Notes: generated from the letters alone by a model not told the origin. A DNA stretch of 7,731 nt from an uncultured Clostridia bacterium (GCA_937875645.1 CALLXO010000269.1:1-7731), one strand, 5' to 3'. Positions 1 through 7,685 are shown, counted from the first letter of the stretch. A program made the numbers and translations.

Positions 1-929
1 TGTCATACATAAACTTATTCGACAACGAGGTAGAAAAGATTTCTAACGCCGATTTAAGTACGCTCACCACCGTAAAAACAGGAGGTAAAGCGAAGTTGTT
101 GGTTAGCCCGAGTAGCGGCAAGCAGCTAATAAACATCCTTAAAACGGTAAAACAAAACAACATACCTTTTTTTATATTAGGCAAGGGCAGCAACGTGCTT
201 GCTAGTGACAAAGGCTTTAACGGTGTCATTATTAAACCTGACAGGTTTTTGAGCCAGATTTATTTTGAAAAAGACTTGATTGTAGCCGAAGCGGGCGCAA
301 CGACAGCAATGCTTTCTCACTTTGCTATGCAGTACGGACTAAGCGGAGCGGAATTTTTTTCCACAATTCCCGCAACGGTAGGGGGCGCTGTAGCGATGAA
401 TGCGGGTTGTTTTGGTCATTGTGTAGCAGACAGGGTACAAAAAGTAGTGGCAGTAGACGAAAAGGGCGAACACGTTTTTTACGCAAATCAGCTAATGTTT
501 GACTACCGTACCAGTATTTTTCAAAACAACGGCATGGTAATTATTAAGGCGTATTTTAAATTAACTCAGTCAGACAAAAAAAAGGTAGAGGAAGTAATGG
601 CTAAATTAAAAAGCTTAAAGCGTAACCTTCAACCTCTTGACCTTCCCAGTTTTGGCAGCGTATTTAAACGTCACGAAGGTATAAGTCCTGCATACTTGAT
701 AGACAAATTAGGTTTTAAGGGGTTTTCGGTAGGCGGAGCAAAGGTAAGCGAAAAGCATGCAGGTTTTTTTGTTAATACAGGCAAAGCAACGACAGAGGAT
801 TTTTTAACGCTTATAAACATAGTAGGCAGTAAGGTTTACGAAGTATATGGCGTAAAATTAATAACAGAAGTAAAATATTTAGGAGATGCCGATGATTTGG
901 GGAGACTTTCATATTCATACGGAGTATAG
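1..929 (+). CDS. murB: UDP-N-acetylmuramate dehydrogenase (UDP-N-acetylenolpyruvoylglucosamine reductase), 5' partial
   Basis: Cytoplasmic FAD enzyme that reduces UDP-GlcNAc-enolpyruvate to UDP-MurNAc with NADPH, the second committed step of peptidoglycan synthesis. The frame is open from base 3 to the TAG at 927-929 (308 visible codons), and the true start lies upstream of the window. A TTG at 96 looks like a start behind AGGAGG at 80-85, but the codons before it spell the conserved N-terminal motif TTVKTGGKA, so it is internal. Counting from the first visible codon: FAD-binding GKGSN at 60-64; VGGAVAMNAG at 126-135; YRTS with the family's catalytic-site Arg at 169; GSVFKR with the proton-donor Ser at 219; GGAKVSEKHAGFFVNTG at 244-260; C-terminal ITEV with the catalytic Glu at 289. 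The short GSVFKR/SEKHAGF pattern matches type II (Gram-positive-like) MurB. The last 38 bases overlap the PHP gene, adding a short unconserved tail. Identification is firm. Confidence 0.96.
   Translation, partial: SYINLFDNEVEKISNADLSTLTTVKTGGKAKLLVSPSSGKQLINILKTVKQNNIPFFILGKGSNVLASDKGFNGVIIKPDRFLSQIYFEKDLIVAEAGATTAMLSHFAMQYGLSGAEFFSTIPATVGGAVAMNAGCFGHCVADRVQKVVAVDEKGEHVFYANQLMFDYRTSIFQNNGMVIIKAYFKLTQSDKKKVEEVMAKLKSLKRNLQPLDLPSFGSVFKRHEGISPAYLIDKLGFKGFSVGGAKVSEKHAGFFVNTGKATTEDFLTLINIVGSKVYEVYGVKLITEVKYLGDADDLGRLSYSYGV
881..885 (+). promoter_or_regulatory. Ribosome binding site of the PHP gene, inside murB
   Basis: AGGAG lies six bases before the ATG at 892 but directly touches the in-frame ATG at 886. 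Normal spacing therefore supports 892 as the start. Because the site lies within murB coding sequence, translation of the two genes is probably coupled. Confidence 0.7.
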
Positions 930-1638
930 CGGATTTGGCCACGCTACCGGAAGTACGGAGGAAATTTATGCTGCAGCCAAAAAACTTGGGCTTAAACAGA
1001 TAGGTTTTTCTGACCATGGATTTAGACACATCTATTTTGGCACAAACAAGCGCAAGCTTTTTAAAATGAGAGAGGAAGTGGACAAGCTTAACTCCCAAAA
1101 CGAAATTAAAGTATATATGGGAATAGAGTCAAATATTTATTGCAGTGACGGACTGATAGATTTACAAGGTTTTGACAGAAGCATTCTTGATTATACAATT
1201 GCGGGTTTTCATAAATTTGTGTGGGGCAAAAATTTAATTGACGGGTTGCGTTTTAATTTTCCTGCAATTTTGGGCATGCAGGACAACGCCACCATTAAGC
1301 GAAACACAAAAGCATATATAAGAGCAATAAAAACGCAAAACATTGATATTATTTCGCACTTAAATTTTGCGATGAATGTAGACGTCATAGAGGTAGGAAA
1401 GGCGGCGGCAGATTACGGCGTTTTAATAGAACTTAACGGCAAGCATGTCAGCATGAAGGATGAAGATATTTTGGAGTTAGAACGATTAGGAGTAAAGTTT
1501 ATTATTAACAGTGACGCTCACAATCCTAAAAGGGTGGGGGAAGTGGAGATTCCCTTTTCCGTAGTGGAAAGAATAAACCTTAATAAGGAAAATATTGTAA
1601 ATTGGCAAAAACTTGTTACCTTCGACAAGCAAAAATAA
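892..1638 (+). CDS. PHP-domain metal-dependent phosphoesterase (histidinol-phosphatase/YcdX-like), substrate unknown
   Basis: A 248-residue stand-alone PHP-domain protein, predicted to be a cytoplasmic metal-dependent phosphoesterase. All nine ligands expected for the three-metal centre of YcdX-like PHP proteins can be assigned: H7 and H9 in DFHIHTEYS, H17, H42 in FSDHG, E79 in GIES, H107 in AGFHK, H156 in ISHLN, and D208 and H210 in NSDAHNP. It therefore looks catalytically intact. There is no signal peptide or membrane segment. A histidinol phosphatase role (HisK type) is possible from the fold, but no his genes are nearby. In Clostridia an uncharacterised PHP protein commonly follows murB in the whiA neighbourhood, so it is better called a conserved companion of unknown substrate. 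The start at 892 was chosen over 886 because of ribosome binding site spacing. It overlaps murB by 38 bases and ends 24 bases before whiA. The family call is secure; the substrate is not known. Confidence 0.9.
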   Translation: MIWGDFHIHTEYSGFGHATGSTEEIYAAAKKLGLKQIGFSDHGFRHIYFGTNKRKLFKMREEVDKLNSQNEIKVYMGIESNIYCSDGLIDLQGFDRSILDYTIAGFHKFVWGKNLIDGLRFNFPAILGMQDNATIKRNTKAYIRAIKTQNIDIISHLNFAMNVDVIEVGKAAADYGVLIELNGKHVSMKDEDILELERLGVKFIINSDAHNPKRVGEVEIPFSVVERINLNKENIVNWQKLVTFDKQK

Positions 1639-1649
1639 TTATAACCCAT

Positions 1650-1657
1650 AGGGAAAG
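1650..1657 (+). promoter_or_regulatory. Ribosome binding site of whiA
   Basis: AGGGAAAG ends five bases before the ATG at 1663. It is a modest match to the Shine-Dalgarno consensus and lies in the 24-base gap after the PHP gene. I see no promoter or terminator in that gap, so whiA is most likely read from the upstream transcript. Confidence 0.5.
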
Positions 1658-1662
1658 TAAAA

Positions 1663-2619
1663 ATGTCTCTTACTCAAGAAGTCAAAAAGGAAATTTTATC
1701 CGGCTTAGAGGAAATGCAGCCTTGCTGCAAAGTAGCTTTTTTGTCTGCAGTTTTTAAAGCTTTGGGCAGTATTTTAATAAGCAGTAGCGGCATAGGTCTG
1801 ATGTTATCATCGGAAAACCGTGCACTGATTTTATTTGTCAAAAAAATAGTTTCTGAGTTGTATGGCTATACAGGTAGCATTGAAACAGAAAAAAATCCTT
1901 TAAAAAAAAGAAACATTTACAGCATTAAGATTTTTGACGATACAATTATTAGAGAAACACGCATTATTATTATTGAAGAGGGTTTGACAAAGATTTATCA
2001 AGGTGTTGACAAATATTTACTTACAGACGATTGTTGCAGAAAAAGTTTTATTAAAGGTTTGTTTTTAGGTTGCGGCATTGTGACGATGCCAAAATTAAAA
2101 CATATAGAAGAAGATACAAAAAGTAATGTCAGCTATCATTTAGAATTTGATTTATCCAACGAGCGTTTTGCTTTAGATGTGACTGAGTTGCTTTCAAAAG
2201 AAGGGTTGAGTTATAAAAATTCTTTGCGTAATAACCGTTATATTGTTTATGTTAAGGACAGCGCAACGGTGAGTGATACGCTTGCTTTTGTTAATGCCGA
2301 CAAAGCGGTATTGTATTTGCAAAATTTGCTGATAGAAAAAAGCTTGCGCAACAATGCCAACAGACAGTCAAATTGCATTACCGCAAATATTGACAAATCC
2401 CTCAACGCCTCCGAAAAACAGATACAAATAATCGAAAAAATAAGAAACAAAATAGGTCTGGATAAATTGCCTGAGGAATTGTATACTACTGCAAAGTTGC
2501 GGTTGGACAATCCCTCCTTAAGTATGGCGGAGTTGGCTAATATAAGCGGACTTTCTAAAAGCGGATTTAACCACCGAATGCGCAAGCTAACGGAAATTGC
2601 TTGCAAAATTAAAGAATAA
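1663..2619 (+). CDS. whiA: DNA-binding protein WhiA
   Basis: A 318-residue WhiA. In Streptomyces the family controls sporulation septation as a partner of WhiB; in Bacillus it is a nucleoid-associated protein affecting division and chromosome segregation. Domains: an N-terminal WhiA domain (about 1-105) with the typical opening LTQEVKKEI, the CC pair at 21-22 and SEN at 50-52; a degenerate LAGLIDADG homing-endonuclease-like domain (about 124-220) with FIKGLFLGCGIV at 129-140 and SYHLEF at 157-162; and a C-terminal helix-turn-helix (about 225-312) with NANRQSNC, ANIDKS, LRLDNPSLSMAEL and LSKSGFNHRMRKL. The family carries no nuclease activity, and the acidic residues of true endonucleases are absent here too. 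About ten extra residues (near 142-156) sit between the GIV and YHLEF blocks, where most WhiA have a short loop. It starts 24 bases after the PHP gene and ends 16 bases before dnaE. The usual upstream partners rapZ and yvcK are absent. Confidence 0.95.
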   Translation: MSLTQEVKKEILSGLEEMQPCCKVAFLSAVFKALGSILISSSGIGLMLSSENRALILFVKKIVSELYGYTGSIETEKNPLKKRNIYSIKIFDDTIIRETRIIIIEEGLTKIYQGVDKYLLTDDCCRKSFIKGLFLGCGIVTMPKLKHIEEDTKSNVSYHLEFDLSNERFALDVTELLSKEGLSYKNSLRNNRYIVYVKDSATVSDTLAFVNADKAVLYLQNLLIEKSLRNNANRQSNCITANIDKSLNASEKQIQIIEKIRNKIGLDKLPEELYTTAKLRLDNPSLSMAELANISGLSKSGFNHRMRKLTEIACKIKE

Positions 2620-2625
2620 GAATAC

Positions 2626-2633
2626 AGAGGAAG
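2626..2633 (+). promoter_or_regulatory. Ribosome binding site of dnaE
   Basis: AGAGGAAG lies just before the ATG at 2636 (five bases from AGAGG). This fixes the dnaE start at 2636 rather than at the in-frame TTG at 2597, which lies inside whiA, has no matching site, and would add 13 unconserved residues. Confidence 0.65.
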
Positions 2634-2635
2634 AA

Positions 2636-5600
2636 ATGTCAGATAAGCCATTTGTGCATTTACATTTGCATACAGAATACAGTCTTTTAGACGGAGCAAC
2701 ACGCATCAATAAGATGACGGGGGGAGACAAGAAAAAGAAGATTAAGCCAAAAAGCGTTTTGTTTGATGCTTGTTTAAACAAAAATATGCCTGCTTGCGCT
2801 ATTACCGACCACGGTAATATGTACGGTGCTTATCAGTTTTACAAACACGCTTTAGCTGCAGGCGTTAAACCCATTATTGGGTGCGAATTTTATTTGACAG
2901 AGGATATGACTGTCAAGTCGGGCGAATTTAAGCGTGATTTTAACCATTTAGTACTGTTAGCAAAAAATAATGTTGGCTATAAAAATTTAGTAAAGTTAAA
3001 TTCTATATCTTTTGTGGACGGTTTTTATTATAAACCGCGTATTGATTTTAAAACGCTAAAAGAGCATAGCGAAGGTTTAATTTGTTTATCCGCTTGTATT
3101 GCAGGACAGTTGCCCCGCCTTTTGAGGGAAGGCGACTATGAGCAGGCGCGCAAAATTGTAAAAGAATATAAAGAGCTGTTTAATGACGATTATTATATTG
3201 AATTACAGGACCACGGCATAGCGGAGGAAATTTACGTTGTGCCAAAGCTAGTTGGTATTGCAGAGGAATTTAACGTTGAATTGGTAGCGACAAACGACGT
3301 ACACTATTTGACGGAAAATGATGCCGAGATGCACGACATATTGTTGTGTATTCAGACGGGGCGTTATGTTGACGAAGCCAATCGCATGCGTTTTGAAGGC
3401 AATCAGTTTTATTTAAAAGATTATGACGAAATGGAAAAGCGTTTTGAGCTTTTTCCCCGAGCATTGAGCAATACTTTGGTTATTGCCGATAAATGCAACG
3501 TAACTATTGACCGCAAACAACTGTTGCCTACCTACCGTCCCGAAAACGGGATGCCGCCCTTTGAGTTTTTGAAACAGCTTACAGAGCAAGGTTTATTGCG
3601 CCGTTATGGCAAGATTACTCCCGAAATACAAGCAAGAGCAGATTATGAGCTTAATATTGTAAATATGAAGGGCTTTGTGGAGTATTACCTTATTGTTTGG
3701 GATTTTATAAATTATGCACGCAAAAACGGAATTCCTGTTGGACCGGGGCGCGGCAGCGGCGCAGGCAGTATTATCGCTTATGCGATAGGTATTACGCAGG
3801 TGGAACCGTTGCGGTACGATTTATATTTTGAAAGATTTTTAAATCCCGAACGAAAAAGTATGCCCGACTTTGATATTGATTTTTGCATGGATCGCCGTGT
3901 CGAAGTCATCGATTATGTTATTGAAAAGTATGGTAAGGAAAGAGTATCTCAAATAATCACCTTTGGCACTATGGCGGCAAAAAACGCCGTAAAGGATGTG
4001 GCAAGGGCTTTGCGTATTCCATTTGACGAGGTCAACAAAATAACCAAGCTTATGCCCAACGGAAAAATTAGTCTTGCTAATATTTTAGGACAAAACGAAG
4101 AGCATAAGGAGGAAGCTTTGCCAGAGATTGTAACCTTATACAATGAAGATTATTCGTTAAAAAAAGTTTTTGATTTAGCTTTGGCTGTGGAGGGTATGCC
4201 ACGCCAAACAGGTATGCATGCCGCAGGCGTAGTTATTTGCAGCGAAGATATTTCCGACAATATTCCGTTACAGCGGAGCGGGGCGGACATCACCACGCAG
4301 TTTGATAAAAACGAAGTGGAAGAGTTGGGAATGTTAAAAATGGACTTTTTGGGGCTTAGGACGCTGACGGATATTGACAATACTATAAAAAAAATAAAGC
4401 ATAACATAGGCGAAAGGGTGGATTTTAGCCAATGTACATATGACGACCCCGAGGTGTTTAAGCTGATTGCTTCCGGCGACACAAACGCTGTGTTTCAGTT
4501 AGAAAGTAGCGGAATGCAAAAGATGATGAAAGAATTGTGTCCCGACAGTATGGAAGACATTATTGCAGGGATTGCGTTGTATCGTCCCGGACCTATGCAG
4601 TTTATAGGCGATTATATTCAAGGCAAACATTACCCCGAAAAAGTAAAGTATTTGCATCCGTTACTCATACCTATTTTAAAAACCACTTACGGTTGCATAG
4701 TGTATCAAGAGCAGATAATGGCAATTTTTAGACAGCTTGCAGGGTATTCTTTTGGACAAGCGGATATTGTAAGGCGCGCTATGGGCAAAAAAGACATGCA
4801 AATGATGATAGTTCAGCGGGAGATTTTTATTTATGGCGATATGTCGGACAAAGCGCATCCTATTGAGGGGGCATTAAAAAGAGGCGTACCTATAGACACT
4901 GCTAATGCTTTGTTTGACCAAATGCTAAAGTTTGCGGAATACTGTTTCAACAAAGCACACTCTGCCGCATACGCTTACGTCACATATCAAACGGCGTATC
5001 TTAAGCGTTATTACCCTGTGGAATATTTTGCAGCGGTGTTGGATAATCGCATAACCAACCTTGATGAAATTAAAAAGCATATAGGTTTTTGTTTGGCAAA
5101 AGATATTACTGTGCTTCCGCCTGATATAAACAAGAGCGGCGTAGGGTTTGAGACAGAAAATGGTCAAATTCGTTTTGCTTTAGCGGGGATAAAGGGCATA
5201 GGTGTTTCGGGGATAGAAAGTATTATTGCAGAGCGCAACAATCACGGTGCGTTTAAAGGTTTGCAGGACTTTATCAAACGCGTGGACAGTAGCGTATTAA
5301 ACAAACGTCTTGTCGAAAATTTAATAAAAGCAGGCGCTTTTGACAGTTTGGGCGACACACGTTTAGGCATGCTTAAGTGTTACGAAAACATGATGGATAG
5401 GGAAAGCAACTTCAAAAAACAGAGGGAAAGCGGTCAATTAAGCCTTTTTGATATGGGCATAAGCGGCATGGATAACAGCGTCAAAATAGACAACAGCGAA
5501 GAATATAATCTTAAGGTAAAATTACTCTACGAAAAAGAAGTTTTAGGCATGTATATCACTGGCAATCCCCTTGCCGAATATAAAGATGTAATTAAAGACT

Positions 5601-6211
5601 ACACTTTTAATACAAGTCTAATTACTATTGACGAGACGTTGGAAGACTTCGAAAAAGATAAAATAATTGATTCCTTTGATAACAAAAGAGTTATGCTTTT
5701 TGGTATGCTTAATAATGTTAAAACACTAATCACCAAAAAAAACCAGACTATGGCAACTGCCCGTGTTGAGGATTTATACGGGGGATTGGAAATTACTGTT
5801 TTCCCCAAAACGTATGCCGCAAATAAGGAAAAGCTAATAGAGGACGAAGTGGTAGTAGTAGAGGGCAGGCTTTCTTTAAAGGAAGAAAAGCCAAAATTAT
5901 TGGTGGAAAAAATAAAGCTGTGGGAAAATAATGCCGATAATGCCCTTCAAAATGAAATTCCCTTTACTCAAGTTGTTAACCCGTATAAAAAGCTTTATAT
6001 AAACTTAGAGGACGAAAACAAATATGACGAAATTGCCAATATATTAAAAAGTTATGTTGGGGATATTTCTGTAATTATTGTTTTCAATAAGTCAAGGAAA
6101 AAAGCGCCCTATTTAGTGCGTGATACTTATGGGCTGATGTACGAATTAAATGCACTGTTAGGCGAGAGCAACGCCAAATTTGTCGAAAAAAAGAAAAAAT
6201 CTGGAGAATAA
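2636..6211 (+). CDS. dnaE: DNA polymerase III subunit alpha (DnaE type)
   Basis: A 1191-residue replicative polymerase catalytic subunit (family C) that extends DNA in complex with the beta clamp. N-terminal PHP domain (about 5-270): HLHLHTEYSLLDG at 8-20, ITDHGNMYG at 56-64, CEFYL at 83-87, ATNDVHY at 218-224; its metal-binding residues look intact, so it may be active. Polymerase core (about 280-800): GPGRGSGAG at 369-377, PDFDID at 410-415 (two catalytic Asp), KMDFLGLRTLT at 568-578 (third Asp, 570), YRPGPM at 649-654, FNKAHSAAYA at 771-780. Tandem helix-hairpin-helix region about 800-905. Clamp-binding motif QLSLFD at 934-939. OB fold about 1015-1095, then a short C-terminal domain. There is no inserted 3'-5' exonuclease, so it is DnaE and not PolC. 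A lysine-rich insertion (about 27-40) lengthens the first PHP loop. It starts 16 bases after whiA; its last codons contain the ribosome binding site of the next gene. Confidence 0.97.
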   Translation: MSDKPFVHLHLHTEYSLLDGATRINKMTGGDKKKKIKPKSVLFDACLNKNMPACAITDHGNMYGAYQFYKHALAAGVKPIIGCEFYLTEDMTVKSGEFKRDFNHLVLLAKNNVGYKNLVKLNSISFVDGFYYKPRIDFKTLKEHSEGLICLSACIAGQLPRLLREGDYEQARKIVKEYKELFNDDYYIELQDHGIAEEIYVVPKLVGIAEEFNVELVATNDVHYLTENDAEMHDILLCIQTGRYVDEANRMRFEGNQFYLKDYDEMEKRFELFPRALSNTLVIADKCNVTIDRKQLLPTYRPENGMPPFEFLKQLTEQGLLRRYGKITPEIQARADYELNIVNMKGFVEYYLIVWDFINYARKNGIPVGPGRGSGAGSIIAYAIGITQVEPLRYDLYFERFLNPERKSMPDFDIDFCMDRRVEVIDYVIEKYGKERVSQIITFGTMAAKNAVKDVARALRIPFDEVNKITKLMPNGKISLANILGQNEEHKEEALPEIVTLYNEDYSLKKVFDLALAVEGMPRQTGMHAAGVVICSEDISDNIPLQRSGADITTQFDKNEVEELGMLKMDFLGLRTLTDIDNTIKKIKHNIGERVDFSQCTYDDPEVFKLIASGDTNAVFQLESSGMQKMMKELCPDSMEDIIAGIALYRPGPMQFIGDYIQGKHYPEKVKYLHPLLIPILKTTYGCIVYQEQIMAIFRQLAGYSFGQADIVRRAMGKKDMQMMIVQREIFIYGDMSDKAHPIEGALKRGVPIDTANALFDQMLKFAEYCFNKAHSAAYAYVTYQTAYLKRYYPVEYFAAVLDNRITNLDEIKKHIGFCLAKDITVLPPDINKSGVGFETENGQIRFALAGIKGIGVSGIESIIAERNNHGAFKGLQDFIKRVDSSVLNKRLVENLIKAGAFDSLGDTRLGMLKCYENMMDRESNFKKQRESGQLSLFDMGISGMDNSVKIDNSEEYNLKVKLLYEKEVLGMYITGNPLAEYKDVIKDYTFNTSLITIDETLEDFEKDKIIDSFDNKRVMLFGMLNNVKTLITKKNQTMATARVEDLYGGLEITVFPKTYAANKEKLIEDEVVVVEGRLSLKEEKPKLLVEKIKLWENNADNALQNEIPFTQVVNPYKKLYINLEDENKYDEIANILKSYVGDISVIIVFNKSRKKAPYLVRDTYGLMYELNALLGESNAKFVEKKKKSGE
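6202..6206 (+). promoter_or_regulatory. Ribosome binding site of rlmD, inside the end of dnaE
   Basis: TGGAG ends six bases before a TTG at 6213. It overlaps the last codons of dnaE and decides the start of the next gene in favour of 6213 over the in-frame TTG at 6180. With one base between stop and start, translational coupling is likely. Confidence 0.65.
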
Positions 6212-6212
6212 C

Positions 6213-7565
6213 TTGAAACAAGGTGATTTAATTAAATTTGACGTAACGAGCCTTGGCGACAAGGGCGAGGGCGTAGGCAGATTAGGCAACGACAATATTT
6301 ATGCCGTCAACGCAATTGACGGCGAAAGGGCAGTTGCGCGCGTTTCATATGCTAAACGCAATACGGTTTTTGCTGATGTTAAAGAGATAATAAATAAAAG
6401 TCCATTTAGGCAAGAGCCTATTTGCGATAGGTTTTTAAAATGCGGCGGTTGCCAGCTACAACATATGAGTTATGCTAAACAGTTGGATTTCAAGCGCAGT
6501 TTGTTGGCTAAAAATATGAAAAACATCGGCGGATTTGAAATAGATGTACCAAATGTAGTTGCTTCTCCTTTGTTAAGAGGCTATCGAAACAAAGTTCAGT
6601 TGCCTGTAGGCATAGTGGGCGGTAAAGTGGCAGTCGGCTTTTATGCAAACAACAGCCATAAGCTTGTGCCTGTTGCTCACTGCCCTTTGCAGGAAAAATG
6701 GGCAAAAGACATGGCAGAGGCTTTTTTGTGTTACCTTGACGCCGCTGACGTAGCTGTATATGACGAGATTAAACATAAGGGTTTAGTACGGCACATTATC
6801 GGAAGATATATTGAAGGACAGCTATTAGTCACCGTTGTAATAAACGGAGAGGAGTTGCCAACAAAAGAAGTTTTTATTAATTTGCTAAGCAAAAAATTTG
6901 ATAATTTTGGATTATTTATCAATAAAAATACTAAAAAAACTAATGTGATTTTAGGCGGCAAGAGCAAATGGATTTATGGGTTGCAGTACATTAACGCAGA
7001 AATTAATGGGATTAAATTTGTTTTGCGTCCTGATAGTTTTTTTCAAGTTAATTGGGGGATAGCAGAGCTTTTATATGCGGAGGTTAAAAAACACCTGTCG
7101 CAAACGGATACAGAAGTGATTGTTGACTGTTATAGCGGAGTGGGCATTTTGTCGGCGCTATTATACAGTGAAAATATAAAGGCATACGCGATAGAAATTG
7201 AGCAGAGTGCCGTTGCCGACGCCGACTATGTAAAAGAGCAGAATGGACTTGTTAATTTGACAAATATTTGCGGTGACGTGGCGGAAAACTTGCCGGAGAT
7301 ATTTAAGAAAAACCAAAACAAAAATATAGCCGTTGTAGTTGACCCACCACGAAAGGGACTTGCTGCAAAAACGGTGGAATTGTTTAGGCAAACGATGCCG
7401 CAACAAATAGTATATATAAGCTGCGACAGCGCAACGCTTGCAAGAGATGTAAAACTTTTATGCCAAAACAACCTCTATCAAATAACGCACATTCAACCCT
7501 TTGACATGTTCCCCTATACCAGACACGTTGAGTGCGTGGTGTTGATGTCAAGGGTAAAAGATTGA
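6213..7565 (+). CDS. rlmD: 23S rRNA (uracil-C5)-methyltransferase, RlmD/RlmCD (RumA) type
   Basis: A 450-residue SAM-dependent enzyme that makes 5-methyluridine in 23S rRNA: U1939 in RlmD, or both U747 and U1939 in the Gram-positive RlmCD type. The sequence alone does not tell which. N-terminal TRAM RNA-binding domain about 1-60 (LGDKGEGVGR). Iron-sulfur cysteines C71, C77 and C80 in CDRFLKCGGC, and C157 in HCPL. A Rossmann methyltransferase domain follows: RPDSFFQVN at 272-280, SAM-binding DCYSGVGILS at 305-314, DPPRKGL at 377-383, nucleophile C404 in SCDSATLARDV, and general base E440 in RHVECVV. All catalytic residues are present, so it should be active. The start is TTG at 6213, one base after dnaE; the frame stays open further upstream into dnaE, but the ribosome binding site fits 6213. 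It ends in TGA, unlike its neighbours. The 3' end (about 7524-7540) is a known type of insertion target for integrative elements. Confidence 0.94.
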   Translation: MKQGDLIKFDVTSLGDKGEGVGRLGNDNIYAVNAIDGERAVARVSYAKRNTVFADVKEIINKSPFRQEPICDRFLKCGGCQLQHMSYAKQLDFKRSLLAKNMKNIGGFEIDVPNVVASPLLRGYRNKVQLPVGIVGGKVAVGFYANNSHKLVPVAHCPLQEKWAKDMAEAFLCYLDAADVAVYDEIKHKGLVRHIIGRYIEGQLLVTVVINGEELPTKEVFINLLSKKFDNFGLFINKNTKKTNVILGGKSKWIYGLQYINAEINGIKFVLRPDSFFQVNWGIAELLYAEVKKHLSQTDTEVIVDCYSGVGILSALLYSENIKAYAIEIEQSAVADADYVKEQNGLVNLTNICGDVAENLPEIFKKNQNKNIAVVVDPPRKGLAAKTVELFRQTMPQQIVYISCDSATLARDVKLLCQNNLYQITHIQPFDMFPYTRHVECVVLMSRVKD

Positions 7566-7572
7566 GTTTGAG

Positions 7573-7597
7573 AAAAACCCTTATATCAAGGCTTTTT
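7573..7597 (+). terminator. Weak terminator-like stem-loop after rlmD
   Basis: AAAAACCCTT (7573-7582) pairs with AAGGCTTTTT (7588-7597) around a five-base loop, with one C-C mismatch at 7578/7592. The right arm ends in five T, so the A-stem-T layout resembles a rho-independent terminator that could work in both directions. The GC part of the stem is only four pairs with two G-C, so it may be inefficient. Its place eight bases after the last stop codon fits the end of the operon. It could alternatively be a partly symmetric recombinase site. Confidence 0.4.
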
Positions 7598-7603
7598 GCA
7601 CAT

Positions 7604-7620
7604 ATGGGTGTGAAACCCAT
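7604..7620. repeat. Perfect 6-bp inverted repeat
   Basis: ATGGGT (7604-7609) and ACCCAT (7615-7620) form a perfect stem around the loop GTGAA. No T-run follows on either strand, so it is not a terminator by itself. It may be a protein-binding site or a minor RNA hairpin. A stem this short can also arise by chance. Confidence 0.35.
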
Positions 7621-7685
7621 TGAGCGAAAAACATGAAAATATCGCTTCGCGGAAACAAGTCCATAAAGGCAGTATTTGATAGTCA

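Noticed and set aside
80..98. AGGAGG followed by TTG at 96, looking like the murB start
   Set aside because: The spacing of ten bases is long, and the upstream codons in the same frame encode the conserved MurB N-terminal TTVKTGG motif. The AGGAGG is part of the Thr-Gly-Gly codons.
958..970. GGAGGAAATTTATG inside the PHP gene, resembling a ribosome binding site with an ATG at 968
   Set aside because: The ATG is out of frame with the PHP gene and its frame stops after 11 codons.
1984..2034. Two TTGACA boxes inside whiA as a possible internal promoter
   Set aside because: Neither has a TATAAT-like box at normal spacing downstream.
4107..4120. AAGGAGGAAGCTTTG inside dnaE, resembling an internal start at 4118
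   Set aside because: It encodes ordinary dnaE residues in the middle of the polymerase core; an internal start there would give a meaningless fragment.
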